Part shown: positions 6,302 to 14,199 of the stretch, one piece after another
Numbering within the stretch: position 1 is the stretch's first letter
Layout of the letters: each line of letters begins with the position of its first letter
IMG/VR virus record: IMGVR_UViG_3300027487_000008
Span: 1-31,736 of that record
Origin: a virus
Strand: one strand, 5' to 3'
DNA length: 31,736 nucleotides
The notes under the pieces: generated by a model
The model's database searches: none
Seen by the model: the letters and a program-made list of their open reading frames with translations, nothing else
Told to the model about the DNA's origin: nothing
Translations under genes and position numbers: made by a program

Positions 6302-7213
6302 TCAGAACAGCACCCCCTGTTGCCCGTCGTTGTGGTGCTGTCTTGCGGTGTCGAGATTCCGCAGTGCCTGCTGATAATACTCTGATTTCAGCTCGCATCC
6401 GTAGAACCGCCTAGCGTCTGCAATTTGCTTTCCAGTCTTTGCGGACTTGCCGCCCATCGCAACAAATCCCTCTGACCCGATGCCGGCGAATGGCGAAAAC
6501 ACGATCTCCCCCGGATTGCTGAACAGCAACACGCAACGTCGAATGACCTCCAACTGCAGAGGGCAAATATGCCGCGTGTCATCGTCTGATTTCGCTGCCG
6601 CTGTGTTGAGTGTGTCGGTCTCCTGAATGTCAGCCCAGCAGCCCTCAGCCCACGCAATCCAATCGTTGCGGCTCACCTGCCCCTTCGCGGAAATCGGAAC
6701 GGCATTGTCTCCGGGTTTGCGAAACTTGATCAGGTAGTCCTGCAGCGTTCCACGCTGCTTGCATCGGTCTGATTCCAGCCCGGCAAACTGCAGCTCGCGG
6801 CTGCGTGTCCGGATTGCCTGTGCCTGAGGATTCTTTCGCACGCTCCAGTCGTATTCATACACCAGCCCGGCACGCTCGCCGATCCGGATGTTGGTTCCGC
6901 GGAAGTCGTGCAAACCAACGCCGCCCGTCCGCTTCATTCGCGGGATCTGACACACGTGGACAATCGCCACCCGCCCCGGCTTCAGAACCCTCGCCAGCCC
7001 GGAAAACATGAATCCCAAATGAACCGCAGCTTCGTTGCCCATCGTGTCAACATTGCCCACGTCCGCTTCGCTTGCAGTGTATGCGTACAAACTCGGAAAC
7101 GGTGGCGAGAACACTGCCATGTCTACGCTGTTCTCCGGCATGTCCTCCAGCATGTGGGGAATGCAGTCGCCGTGATGAATGTGTGCGTCGTTGTCGTTAT
7201 CGAATACGTTCAT
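6302..7213 (-). CDS. DNA methyltransferase, beta class (N4-cytosine or N6-adenine)
   Basis: The 303-residue protein has the catalytic motif SPPF (36-39) near the N-terminus, after the conserved HGDCIPHM segment, and the AdoMet-binding motif FAGIG (242-246) near the C-terminus. That circularly permuted order defines beta-class amino-methyltransferases. SPPF rather than DPPY is more usual in N4-cytosine enzymes but also occurs in adenine enzymes. It overlaps the helicase gene by ATGA. No restriction endonuclease is next to it, so it is probably a phage orphan methylase that protects phage DNA or marks it. Confidence 0.92.
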   Translation of the reverse strand: MNVFDNDNDAHIHHGDCIPHMLEDMPENSVDMAVFSPPFPSLYAYTASEADVGNVDTMGNEAAVHLGFMFSGLARVLKPGRVAIVHVCQIPRMKRTGGVGLHDFRGTNIRIGERAGLVYEYDWSVRKNPQAQAIRTRSRELQFAGLESDRCKQRGTLQDYLIKFRKPGDNAVPISAKGQVSRNDWIAWAEGCWADIQETDTLNTAAAKSDDDTRHICPLQLEVIRRCVLLFSNPGEIVFSPFAGIGSEGFVAMGGKSAKTGKQIADARRFYGCELKSEYYQQALRNLDTARQHHNDGQQGVLF

Positions 7214-8673
7214 TGTTCAACCCCTCGAAAAAGATTTTCCTGTTCCTGTGTGTCTGCCTCAACTCGACTGGCCTTCCTCAACACGTTGTCTACAAACGGC
7301 ACCTCCAATTCGGTGACTGGGATATGGACGTGTAGCGGTCGCGTTGAACCAATCCGATTCGACCGCTTGACGGCCTGATAATATTCCTCGTAACTGTCTT
7401 TCAATCCGCTGAATACCTGCCGCGTGCAAATCTGCAGGTTCAACCCGAACCCAAGAATTTTAGGCTTGCTGATTAGCACCTTTGCCCGACCTGCCTTGAA
7501 GTCGTCGATCATCTCTTGCCGCTTGTTCTCCGGTGTGCTGCCTGAAATACTGACGGCCTCCGGAAACACTCGCTCCATGCCCTCCTGTTCGTCGTTGTAA
7601 TGACACCAGATGATCGTTGATTCGTCCGGCCAGCTATCGACCAAATCACGAATGAATTGCGGCTTCAGGGTTTCGATATTGCCTTTGCCTTTGGCTATCT
7701 GCGACAGCTTGCCACGCTGGCCGATGCCGCCCACCGAATTGACCATCAGGCTGCCGGTCAACTTCTGCGACGCCGTTCGCTGTGCTGCCGTCAGTTCAAC
7801 GTGCTCGATGTGGACGTGAATCGGTGGCATTGTGCCCACGTTGTCACGCCATCCGTACGTTGCTGGATTGCTCAGGAATATCGACCAATTCGCCAGTGAC
7901 CGATAGAACGGCTTCAACGCGTGCGGTTTCAACTCCCAGCGGTTTTGAGTTTCCCCGCGGTTGATGAAATACGTGGCGAGGAATTCATTCACGGTCCTTG
8001 CCCGATCGAGAAAGACGGCATGATTTGCAAATTCGATTCGGTCGTTCGGTGCTGGCGTTCCGGTTGCGCACAATTTCCACTGCAGGCCACGGCCCAGCTC
8101 GATCAGTCGTGTGCCGTATTCGCCGTAGTGGCTTTTCAGCATGGATGATTCGTCGAGAATCAACGCCGTCAAATTGTCCGCCTGCAAGCCCTCACGAATC
8201 GCTTCGTAGTTCGTGCATCCGATTGCCTGCCCCTCTGTGCTCAGCCACGATTGCAGCTTAGCGGCTTTGATCGCGTCGACTGGCAATCTGTCACCGTACC
8301 ATCGCTGTGCTTCGCTGATTGTCTGCCGTACAACCATCAACGGGGACACAATCAAAACACGGCCACCTGTCACCGCGGCTGCATGTCGCGCAAACTCCAG
8401 CAGCATCAGAGTCTTGCCCAGACCACAATCGGCAAAGATCGCATAGCGGCGTTTCTGAATTGCCGTCCGCGTGATTGCCTCTTGATAGTCAAAAAGATTC
8501 ACCGCTGGGCTGTATCCCTGCGACTCACTGCACTGAATGACAGCCCCAAACGCCGCTGCGTATTCGTCCGGCACGACTGCTGCCGAACCCTCAAAGCGGT
8601 ACATTGGCAATCGCCGCACCGCCAGAAATTTGCGGTAGTCGTTTGCAGACCGCAAATCAAACCAGATCTTCAT
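7210..8673 (-). CDS. SNF2-like SF2 helicase/ATPase
   Basis: The 487-residue protein has helicase motifs in order: FDYQ near residue 61, Walker A ADCGLGKT (81-88), LILDESS (motif II), CATGTPAPN (motif III), then SKPKILGFGLNLQ and YYQAVKRSNRIGS (motifs V and VI). The DExx box is DESS, and the arginine-finger region reads RSNRIG, as in SNF2-type phage helicases. ATG 8673 is preferred over GTG 8688 because GAGGGG lies in between. Such helicases are often encoded beside DNA methylases in phages and probably act in replication or DNA protection. Confidence 0.9.
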   Translation of the reverse strand: MKIWFDLRSANDYRKFLAVRRLPMYRFEGSAAVVPDEYAAAFGAVIQCSESQGYSPAVNLFDYQEAITRTAIQKRRYAIFADCGLGKTLMLLEFARHAAAVTGGRVLIVSPLMVVRQTISEAQRWYGDRLPVDAIKAAKLQSWLSTEGQAIGCTNYEAIREGLQADNLTALILDESSMLKSHYGEYGTRLIELGRGLQWKLCATGTPAPNDRIEFANHAVFLDRARTVNEFLATYFINRGETQNRWELKPHALKPFYRSLANWSIFLSNPATYGWRDNVGTMPPIHVHIEHVELTAAQRTASQKLTGSLMVNSVGGIGQRGKLSQIAKGKGNIETLKPQFIRDLVDSWPDESTIIWCHYNDEQEGMERVFPEAVSISGSTPENKRQEMIDDFKAGRAKVLISKPKILGFGLNLQICTRQVFSGLKDSYEEYYQAVKRSNRIGSTRPLHVHIPVTELEVPFVDNVLRKASRVEADTQEQENLFRGVEQ

Positions 8674-8721
8674 TGTCACCCCTCGCACAAGAAACTATCT
8701 GCCACCATCACCAACACACGT

Positions 8722-9306
8722 TCACCGTGTCCTCCGAATCTGAAACGTATTGTCCGAAATCTGCTTCGCCCTGAACCTGAGTGAGTGCTTAAAATTCCTC
8801 TGCACCCTCCGCACGTCCCGCAGTTCCACGTTGTCCACGTTGCCCACGCAATCGACGCTGAGCCGGCGAATCATTCCGACAATTCGCAGGTACTGTTCCT
8901 GACGGTGGATAACACACCTGCAACGGCACAGCGTTTTCAAAACGAAGGACTTGCCGCCCTCGACGATTACACGGAACCGATACCCTCGCTGCAGTTGTTT
9001 CGCGGCTTCGTTCGCCCTCGCGACTGCGTGTTCCAAACTCAGCCGATCCGTACACGGGAACGGCTTCAGCTTGCCGACTTTCCAGTCTGGACTGTCGGCA
9101 ATCCGTACAATCTCCCGACGGCTGACCGTGATGCCGTCCGGCTGAATTTTTGTCCGCAGCGCGGTGCCGTCGTCGGTGCACTCATTAAAATACAGGATCA
9201 CGCGTCGCAATGGCGTGAACTGCTCACGCGGGATTCGCAGCAGGACGGATTGCCCGACGGCCAACTGGTGCAAGCGGTGTTGTTCAATGACGGGATGAAG
9301 TCTCAC
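8722..9306 (-). CDS. hypothetical protein, Arg-rich
   Basis: The 194-residue basic protein starts in an ATGA overlap at 9306. Visible elements are LAVGQSVLLRIPREQF near the N-terminus, an IQPDGITVSRREIVRI segment, an Ala-rich helix (HAVARANEAAKQLQRG) and YRFRVIVEGGKSF. The LAVGxS opening resembles that of the small protein ending at 2703, which may hint at a shared beta fold. No catalytic motif is recognised. A long open frame on the opposite strand covers it, but the overlaps and context favour this strand. Confidence 0.65.
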   Translation of the reverse strand: MRLHPVIEQHRLHQLAVGQSVLLRIPREQFTPLRRVILYFNECTDDGTALRTKIQPDGITVSRREIVRIADSPDWKVGKLKPFPCTDRLSLEHAVARANEAAKQLQRGYRFRVIVEGGKSFVLKTLCRCRCVIHRQEQYLRIVGMIRRLSVDCVGNVDNVELRDVRRVQRNFKHSLRFRAKQISDNTFQIRRTR

Positions 9307-9536
9307 TTTGTCACCTCCACGTATTCACCGTTCTCCAGATTAACTTCGCATCGAACGTCCAGCAGGCAAATGCCAGTCAGTTTTGCGCGTCCTTTTTGGA
9401 ATGGCCCCGTCAGGGTTTTCTCACTAACTATCGCATTGCACGAAACGGTCCGCACAACGCCATCCACCAACGTTGTCACCTCAACGCGAATCACCTGCCC
9501 GATATCAATCGGCGTGATGTGTTTGTCCAGACTCAT
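9303..9536 (-). CDS. small hypothetical beta-rich protein
   Basis: This 77-residue protein overlaps both neighbours by ATGA. Alternating strands are visible (GQVIRVEVTTLVDG, RTVSCNAIVSE, KLTGICLLDVRCEVNLENGEYVEV), consistent with a small barrel. It has no membrane segment and no metal-binding cluster. Function not recognised. It sits directly after the HD phosphohydrolase gene. Confidence 0.65.
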   Translation of the reverse strand: MSLDKHITPIDIGQVIRVEVTTLVDGVVRTVSCNAIVSEKTLTGPFQKGRAKLTGICLLDVRCEVNLENGEYVEVTK

Positions 9537-10000
9537 TTTGCGACCTCCTGCAGCAAAACACGCACGCTGTCAACCCAGTCAGACACTGGCGTCAAATGCT
9601 GATAGACTGGCCGGCCCGCATGGACCTCCTGAAACTCACATCCGCCTCGCCACACGTCCGCCCGCGTTACTGCCATTGCGTCGTCGTCAGATAGCGTCAA
9701 TCGCAGTTCATTGCGCACTCGCTGGTCAATATCGACTTGCTGCTGAATTAGCCATGAGTCAACATACGGCCTCACCACGTCCCCCGTCAGGATCTCGTGG
9801 CAGTCATGCAGCAGCCCCCACAACCGCACATTCGCGGGCCACCCGGCCAGCCTGTCATACACCGCCAGCGAATGCTGCAGCACACTACAGCCAATCGCCT
9901 GACCGCCAAATCGGTTGATGCGATGCAGGCATTCCGCAACTCGCTGCGGATCGTTGCGGATTGCGTCCGCCAGTTGTTCGGGTGTTTGTATTAGGCTCAT
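9533..10000 (-). CDS. HD-domain phosphohydrolase (YfbR-like nucleotidase candidate)
   Basis: The 155-residue protein carries HD-superfamily metal ligands: H43 in LQHSLAVYDR, H65-D66 in LLHDCHE, E69, and a downstream TRAD aspartate near residue 113. GDVVRPYV follows the HD motif as in YfbR-type deoxyribonucleoside 5'-monophosphatases. In phages these enzymes adjust nucleotide pools, or in some cases act on modified nucleotides. The start overlaps the previous stop (9997) by 4 bases. The substrate cannot be read from the sequence. Confidence 0.82.
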   Translation of the reverse strand: MSLIQTPEQLADAIRNDPQRVAECLHRINRFGGQAIGCSVLQHSLAVYDRLAGWPANVRLWGLLHDCHEILTGDVVRPYVDSWLIQQQVDIDQRVRNELRLTLSDDDAMAVTRADVWRGGCEFQEVHAGRPVYQHLTPVSDWVDSVRVLLQEVAK

Positions 10001-10287
10001 TCCGTTTCCCCCAGTATCTGCCGTGCCAATTCAATCGCCGTTGTTTTCGGGTGAACGAACTGCGTTGCCATCCACTCAATAGCCCGCCTGTAAATCTGCA
10101 GTTCCTCGTTCTCCCGTCTAAGATCGCGAACCAACTCCCGCCAAATTTGAGCAGACGACTCGATTGTGGCGACTGCGTCCACTGCCACCTGCTCCGCGTT
10201 GTTTTGCTGTGCCGCCAGCCGCTTCAGCAACTCCGCGTTCTCGGCCTCCAGACGCTCGAATCTACGTTCCAAAATTTCGCTGTTCAC
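9997..10287 (-). CDS. coiled-coil hypothetical protein
   Basis: The 96-residue protein is almost fully helical, with heptads in ERRFERLEAENAELLKRLAAQ and LVRDLRRENEELQIYRR. The start is GTG 10287, preceded by AAGGTGAGGC. It overlaps the HD phosphohydrolase gene by 4 bases. No family recognised; it could be a dimeric accessory protein. Confidence 0.65.
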   Translation of the reverse strand: MNSEILERRFERLEAENAELLKRLAAQQNNAEQVAVDAVATIESSAQIWRELVRDLRRENEELQIYRRAIEWMATQFVHPKTTAIELARQILGETE

Positions 10288-10290
10288 GCC

Positions 10291-10536
10291 TCACCTTACC
10301 TTCGTTGAACCCCTCAGAAAATCACCATCAGACCACCCCGAAAAATGCGGATTCGTTCTGCCTGCCGAATCCATCGCGTCCCCACACTCCGGATGCAGCA
10401 CCACCGTCCCTGCGTCGCGGCCATCAGCCCACCGATAGGACTGGTACGGCTGCCCGATCTCAACCGGATCGCCGCACCATGTGCACGTCCGCGGCTTGCG
10501 TGCCCACCTGACGACTCGGGAATGGAACGTCCTCAT
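10291..10536 (-). CDS. small zinc-finger protein (PARP-type-like CxxC...HxxC)
   Basis: The 81-residue protein has C18-x2-C21 and H48-x2-C51 around an EIGQPYQSYRW segment. This spacing resembles small zinc-binding domains found in phage and PARP-type zinc fingers. The N-terminus is basic (RVVRWARKPR), which suits nucleic-acid contact. The start overlaps the upstream stop by ATGA. The role is unknown. Confidence 0.7.
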   Translation of the reverse strand: MRTFHSRVVRWARKPRTCTWCGDPVEIGQPYQSYRWADGRDAGTVVLHPECGDAMDSAGRTNPHFSGWSDGDFLRGSTKVR

Positions 10537-10736
10537 GGTACCTGCCCCTCCGCGTCGTCCTCAATCAGTCGCAGCCTCAGCCCCCGCACGTCACTTTCGA
10601 TCTTCGCGATGCGTCGCATTACGTCGGACAGTGTCCGGTTGATTCTGTCAATCTCCGCCTGCAGATCCGGTGTCGGCTCTGCCTGCGGTGTCGGCTGCTC
10701 CGTGTCTCCGTCGATGTAGATTCGGATTTGTGCCAT
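10533..10736 (-). CDS. small coiled-coil protein
   Basis: The protein is about 67 residues from ATG 10736, with an alternative GTG at 10739. It has a short beta start (AQIRIYIDGD), a Pro/Gln linker, and a helical heptad region (LQAEIDRINRTLSDVMRRIAKIESDVRGL). The start overlaps the stop of the ribbon-helix-helix gene as TGATG. Function not recognised. Confidence 0.63.
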   Translation of the reverse strand: MAQIRIYIDGDTEQPTPQAEPTPDLQAEIDRINRTLSDVMRRIAKIESDVRGLRLRLIEDDAEGQVP

Positions 10737-10921
10737 CACTGCACCCCCGCCGCATTTGCCACGATTGCCGACAGCCCCTCCTGCCGCGTCGTGTATCGTG
10801 CATCAATCCACGCCACCACCTCCGGCGGGAGTTTGACCACGCACGTTATTGCGTTGCGTGCGTGTTTTCTCGGTCTGCCCATCACGGGCTTCGTCTCGGT
10901 CACTGTCTTTGCCTTCTTCAT
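10736..10921 (-). CDS. ribbon-helix-helix (CopG/Arc-like) DNA-binding protein
   Basis: The protein is about 61 residues. A basic arm (GRPRKHARN) leads into the strand AITCVVKLPPEVVAWID, then a turn and second helix (RQEGLSAIVANAAGV). This is the ribbon-helix-helix pattern of small phage and plasmid repressors. ATG 10921 is preferred over 10927 because AAAGGG is spaced six bases from it. It is one of two plausible DNA-binding regulators in the early region and could bind one of the two promoters. Confidence 0.77.
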   Translation of the reverse strand: MKKAKTVTETKPVMGRPRKHARNAITCVVKLPPEVVAWIDARYTTRQEGLSAIVANAAGVQ

Positions 10922-11012
10922 GTCCATCCCTTTCGTTGAGTAAACACACCTCGCACCGCTGCACCTCCCACGGGCACAGCGGCTGCCTGCACTTGTCGCA
11001 CAGTTCGTTCAT
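10803..11012 (-). CDS. short cysteine-rich zinc-finger-like protein overlapping the RHH gene
   Basis: The frame opens with C5-x2-C8, C13, C20-x2-C23, a treble-clef-like zinc-binding cluster, followed by a very polar tail. The start overlaps the upstream stop by ATGA and has GAGG close by. The last 40 codons run inside the next gene in another frame, which is a large overlap for this phage. The cysteine part looks real. The tail may be an accident of the overlap. Confidence 0.5.
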   Translation of the reverse strand: MNELCDKCRQPLCPWEVQRCEVCLLNERDGHEEGKDSDRDEARDGQTEKTRTQRNNVRGQTPAGGGGVD

Positions 11013-11215
11013 GGTGCCTCAATCTCCGCTCCGTCGTTCGCACACTTGCGAGCATACGCCAGTGCGTCCGCAAACGCGGTAAACGTGTCGTCTGTCCAGT
11101 CGTCGTAAATCCGCCAGCCGTCCTCGACCTGCTCAACGACGTAGCCGCATGGATTGCGGGCGGTGGCCAGTGCCTTCCCCAACGCTGCCTCAATCTGCTC
11201 AATCTGTGTTGCCAT
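11009..11215 (-). CDS. small hypothetical acidic protein
   Basis: The 68-residue protein starts behind GAGGGGAAGAGGCG. It has an N-terminal helix (TQIEQIEAALGKALATA), a beta pair (GYVVEQVEDGWRIYDDW) and an Ala-rich helix (TFTAFADALAYARKC). The hairpin at 11254-11276 and the repeated leader type precede it. Family not recognised. Confidence 0.68.
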   Translation of the reverse strand: MATQIEQIEAALGKALATARNPCGYVVEQVEDGWRIYDDWTDDTFTAFADALAYARKCANDGAEIEAP

Positions 11216-11248
11216 CGCCTCTTCCCCTCACTCAAAACCATTGCCGCC

Positions 11249-11276
11249 AAAAACCCCGCCAGCCAGTCCGGCGGGG
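11249..11276 (-). terminator. rho-independent terminator-like hairpin, third copy of repeated leader
   Basis: A CCCCGCC/GGCGGGG stem (11254-11260 with 11270-11276) is followed on the minus strand by TTTTT. It lies between the 50-residue ORF and the gene starting at 11215. The loop region CAGCCAGT is shared with the hairpin at 5896-5920. The T tract makes partial termination plausible here. Confidence 0.65.
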
Positions 11277-11295
11277 ATGTCGTTTTCTTTGTTTG

Positions 11296-11448
11296 TCAGC
11301 CCTGCGCCTTGGTTTCTGCCACCACCTGACGCCACTGTGCGATGCTCAGCCCCACACCACGGAACATTCTCCGCAGCATCTGTGCGTCCTTTTCGTCGTT
11401 ACCGGTCAACCACGGCTGGATCATGTTTCGCACTGCGTCGGTCGTCAT
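11296..11448 (-). CDS. 50-residue hypothetical protein, first gene of early operon
   Basis: My translation from ATG 11448 to TGA 11296 gives 50 residues (MTTDAVRNMIQPWLTGNDEK... WRQVVAETKAQG). The leader ACAAACGAGGGGATGAACG precedes the ATG. It is the first ORF after the promoter at 11495-11522. It is helical, and LSIAQWRQVV could be a helix-turn-helix half, but no family is recognised. Confidence 0.62.
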   Translation of the reverse strand: MTTDAVRNMIQPWLTGNDEKDAQMLRRMFRGVGLSIAQWRQVVAETKAQG

Positions 11449-11494
11449 CGTTCATCCCCTCGTTTGTCGTTTGTCGTTCACTTGCCACATCAGG

Positions 11495-11522
11495 ATCATA
11501 CAATCATTTTCGGAAAGTGCAA
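11495..11522 (-). promoter_or_regulatory. sigma70-like promoter for the early region
   Basis: On the minus strand TTGCAC (11522-11517) and TATGAT (11500-11495) are separated by 16 bases. It lies in the A/T-rich gap just after the late terminator, so it restarts transcription toward the early genes. The leader repeats AACGACAAACGAC before the first gene. Confidence 0.75.
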
Positions 11523-11545
11523 CCCCATTCCTCCAATATTTTTGG

Positions 11546-11577
11546 AAAATAAAAAACCCCGCTTTTCCGCGGGGTTT
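11546..11577 (-). terminator. strong rho-independent terminator of the late operon
   Basis: AAACCCCGC (11554-11562) pairs with GCGGGGTTT (11569-11577) around a 6-nt loop. On the minus strand the stem ends in TTTTTTATTTT. It lies 25 bases after the stop at 11602, the last gene of the head-tail module, and marks the boundary with the early region. Confidence 0.88.
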
Positions 11578-11601
11578 CTGGGGGTCATTTCGTCCGCCAG
11601 G

Positions 11602-13824
11602 CTATTCCGGATCAACCAAGACGCCAGGCACAATCACCAGCCCAGCCTGCAACCACGGTTTGAACAGTGCTCCCGGCCCGGTGTAGGAGGTCGCTCCTTT
11701 GCTGCCCCATGTCCGCGTCCACCTGACTGTGCCTGTTGTCCGGCTGTGGCTCGCAATGCCCGCCGCGCAGTATTGGCTGAAATTCTGAAATTCAATTGTG
11801 ACGGAATTCGTCAGCAAATAGTTCGGATTGATGTACCCCTCGGCATTGCCTGCAGCGTTTGCAAATCCTGCAAAGCGAATCACCAACCCCACGTCAAACA
11901 ATCCGTAATCCGTGTTGCCGATGATTGATGCAGGACCGCCAAGCGGATACATGACCACGTTGTCTGTTACGCCTCCGGTGTTGGCGGTGAATATGTTGTC
12001 CAGTGCTGTTTTGATCTCGGCTGATGTCGCGTCCCAATCTAGCCACGCTGTTGTTTTTGTGGCCAACCCAGTGCGTGCAAATCGAAACCTGAATTGCGTC
12101 GTCAGTGCCGGCTTCGCCCAGTCCACCGTGTACCATCGCCACACATACGCGCGGGCATTGGTGCCGCTGATGATCGGCGGTGTGACTGACGGCCCGGTGA
12201 ATCTCACGCCTGCCCCTTGCGTGTTGATAATTGAGTAATACCCGTCGCCATCCGTCAGCAGTGGATATTGATAATCGACAACGCCATGCAATTGCGTCGT
12301 GCCGTCATAGACTCGGCTGCCGTCCAGGTTATATTGGAATGAACCGCCGAATCCTGTTGTGGTTGCCGGATAGTTTGCCACGCTCCAGTTCGCGCTGCTG
12401 CCCTCGTGGTAATACACGCGCGGTGTTTTGCCCGTGCTCACCACGGAAGAGTCTGACGCCGTCGCTGTGCCGTCCGCAATTGTCACCTGCGCAATGCAAC
12501 GGCTGCCCGCTGTGAATGTCGCTCGCGTGAACTCGATTAGCTGCTTGTCGCCTTCGACATTGGAAAGGCTGATATTCTGGACGTTAACCCATTTCTGCCA
12601 AACCGCTGACCACGGCCCTGTCGTTTCCCATCCCTCCACGTACAGCCCGTTCGTTGTCAGGACAGCCACGCGGTTGTTGGCACCTGCTCGGATGTCGTCG
12701 ATTCCTGCAGTTGCTGCAAAATTGCTCGTGGGAACAGTGCCGCTGTTGTCCACCAGTTTGGGCGGTGCCGATCCGTTGCGCAATCCGAATTGATAGCCGA
12801 CGCTGCTCGTGATCAGTCCCGTTCCGGTGTCGTATCGTGCCGCAATCCCGTAGGTTGGACGCTGTATCGTGTAGCCGGCTGAACCACCAACGCATGTTCC
12901 GGGAATGCCAACGTCTCCCGGACTGCCCGGTGTCGCTGGTGCTGTTGCTACAGCTCCGCCTGTGCAGGCGTCGGTGTTGAGGCCCCAGTAGTCTCCGGTT
13001 GGTGGCGGACTCAACACCCAGTCCCACGTTGACGTGCCACCACCGCCGCCAACCGTGACCGCGTATTGATGATCCACCTTGACGCCGTCAATATCGCCAG
13101 TCGCTGCGGACCACGTCACACTGATTTCAATTTTGCGGTGTGGCCACGGCCCCCCGGTTGCTGTCGCTGCTGTGCAGTCCGCCGTCGCCTCAAACGCTGC
13201 CTCAACGTCCGCAGCTGTGGCGTTGTACTGCAATTCAATAACCTCCAGACTCGTTTTCGTCCGGATGTAAACCTTGCCGGCCTGCTGAATGTGCGCGTGT
13301 AGAATATACTCTTTGTCGGCTGTGTCAGTCGTGTAGTCAACCCATTCAATCGCCACCGCGCGATTGCCGAGAATCACGTAATCGCCACCGGACAGAGCCG
13401 CAGCATTCCGGATGCTCATGGAATAGTAATCCGGCCCGGTGATCAGCGTGAAACTGTTGTCTGTTCCGTCCTGCTGAAACAGCCCGTCAATTGTTGCCGT
13501 CTCGATGACAGTGCCGTCCGTTGCGTCCAGTTTCACAAGTGCAATCGACTCCCGGCAGTTTGCCATCAGTGCTCCGGCTGTTCTGGCAGGTCTGGTGACA
13601 TACGGATTCGCTGCGCCGATGTTCTGCAGTGCCACTAATACGAACCGGTTTTTCGTCACGCTCAAAGCGGCTTCGATGCCGGTGATTTCGTCGGTGCCAT
13701 AGTGCTCACGCCAGAACGAACCATGCCCGTATTCCCAGACGGTCGTTCCGTCGCTGGTGTCCAGCCCTTTGATTGTCGTTGGTCTGCGCTCGCCGATGCA
13801 ATTGCAACACCTGCCAATCAGCAT
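11602..13824 (-). CDS. large distal tail protein with propeller-like N-terminus
   Basis: The 740-residue protein opens with MLIGRCCNC, then segments such as GLDTSDGTTVWEYG and VKLDATDGTVIETATIDG that look like PQQ/WD-type propeller blades. Two internal modules share the pattern of a strand, then NATAADVEAAFEA or DATSAEIKTALDN, then a second strand. This beta-alpha unit recurs in large surface proteins. The C-terminal part is Gly/Thr-rich. It is the last gene before the terminator and follows the other distal tail genes, so a tail tip or receptor-binding role fits. No enzymatic motif was found. Confidence 0.8.
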   Translation of the reverse strand: MLIGRCCNCIGERRPTTIKGLDTSDGTTVWEYGHGSFWREHYGTDEITGIEAALSVTKNRFVLVALQNIGAANPYVTRPARTAGALMANCRESIALVKLDATDGTVIETATIDGLFQQDGTDNSFTLITGPDYYSMSIRNAAALSGGDYVILGNRAVAIEWVDYTTDTADKEYILHAHIQQAGKVYIRTKTSLEVIELQYNATAADVEAAFEATADCTAATATGGPWPHRKIEISVTWSAATGDIDGVKVDHQYAVTVGGGGGTSTWDWVLSPPPTGDYWGLNTDACTGGAVATAPATPGSPGDVGIPGTCVGGSAGYTIQRPTYGIAARYDTGTGLITSSVGYQFGLRNGSAPPKLVDNSGTVPTSNFAATAGIDDIRAGANNRVAVLTTNGLYVEGWETTGPWSAVWQKWVNVQNISLSNVEGDKQLIEFTRATFTAGSRCIAQVTIADGTATASDSSVVSTGKTPRVYYHEGSSANWSVANYPATTTGFGGSFQYNLDGSRVYDGTTQLHGVVDYQYPLLTDGDGYYSIINTQGAGVRFTGPSVTPPIISGTNARAYVWRWYTVDWAKPALTTQFRFRFARTGLATKTTAWLDWDATSAEIKTALDNIFTANTGGVTDNVVMYPLGGPASIIGNTDYGLFDVGLVIRFAGFANAAGNAEGYINPNYLLTNSVTIEFQNFSQYCAAGIASHSRTTGTVRWTRTWGSKGATSYTGPGALFKPWLQAGLVIVPGVLVDPE

Positions 13825-13827
13825 AAC

Positions 13828-14199
13828 TCAGCCCCCGCAATCCAGACTCACCAGCCTCCATTCGCCATCCATCCACCGGCAATACACGATGTCACCTGTG
13901 AATCCCTCGATGTGCTCCATTCTATTAACCACGGTTTCTGTTCGCCCCGTGTCAATCATGTTGCCGTTTGTGTCCTTGCCCCAGATGTTGACGGTTGCAG
14001 TCCCTGGTGTTGTGCTGAAACTTGTGGCCTTCGCCAGATTGCCAGCCAGTTTTCCGGACAAGTCCAGCGGCTGAATAACCTGCGTTCCGTGTATCCGGTC
14101 GATAATCCTCGCGACAGACTGCGCCAACGAATTCAACGCCGCTGCTGTCAGGCGTTGCCCGGACTCAAACACTGGCGGTGTGCGGTCTGCCTGCGTCAT
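13828..14199 (-). CDS. small tail-region protein
   Basis: The protein is about 123 residues. ATG 14199 (MTQADRTPP) overlaps the previous stop by ATGA and is preferred over the in-frame ATG at 14214. It has a helical N-terminal half (RLTAAALNSLAQSVARIIDRIHG) and a beta C-terminal half (ATVNIWGKDTNGN..., YCRWMDGEWRLVSLDCGG). Its position between two distal tail genes suggests a baseplate or tail-tip accessory role. Family not recognised. Confidence 0.7.
   Translation of the reverse strand: MTQADRTPPVFESGQRLTAAALNSLAQSVARIIDRIHGTQVIQPLDLSGKLAGNLAKATSFSTTPGTATVNIWGKDTNGNMIDTGRTETVVNRMEHIEGFTGDIVYCRWMDGEWRLVSLDCGG

Noticed and set aside
8785-9918. 377-codon open frame on the plus strand
   Set aside because: It lies antisense to three tightly coupled minus-strand genes including the HD phosphohydrolase, and its protein is rich in Pro/Arg/His with no domain pattern.
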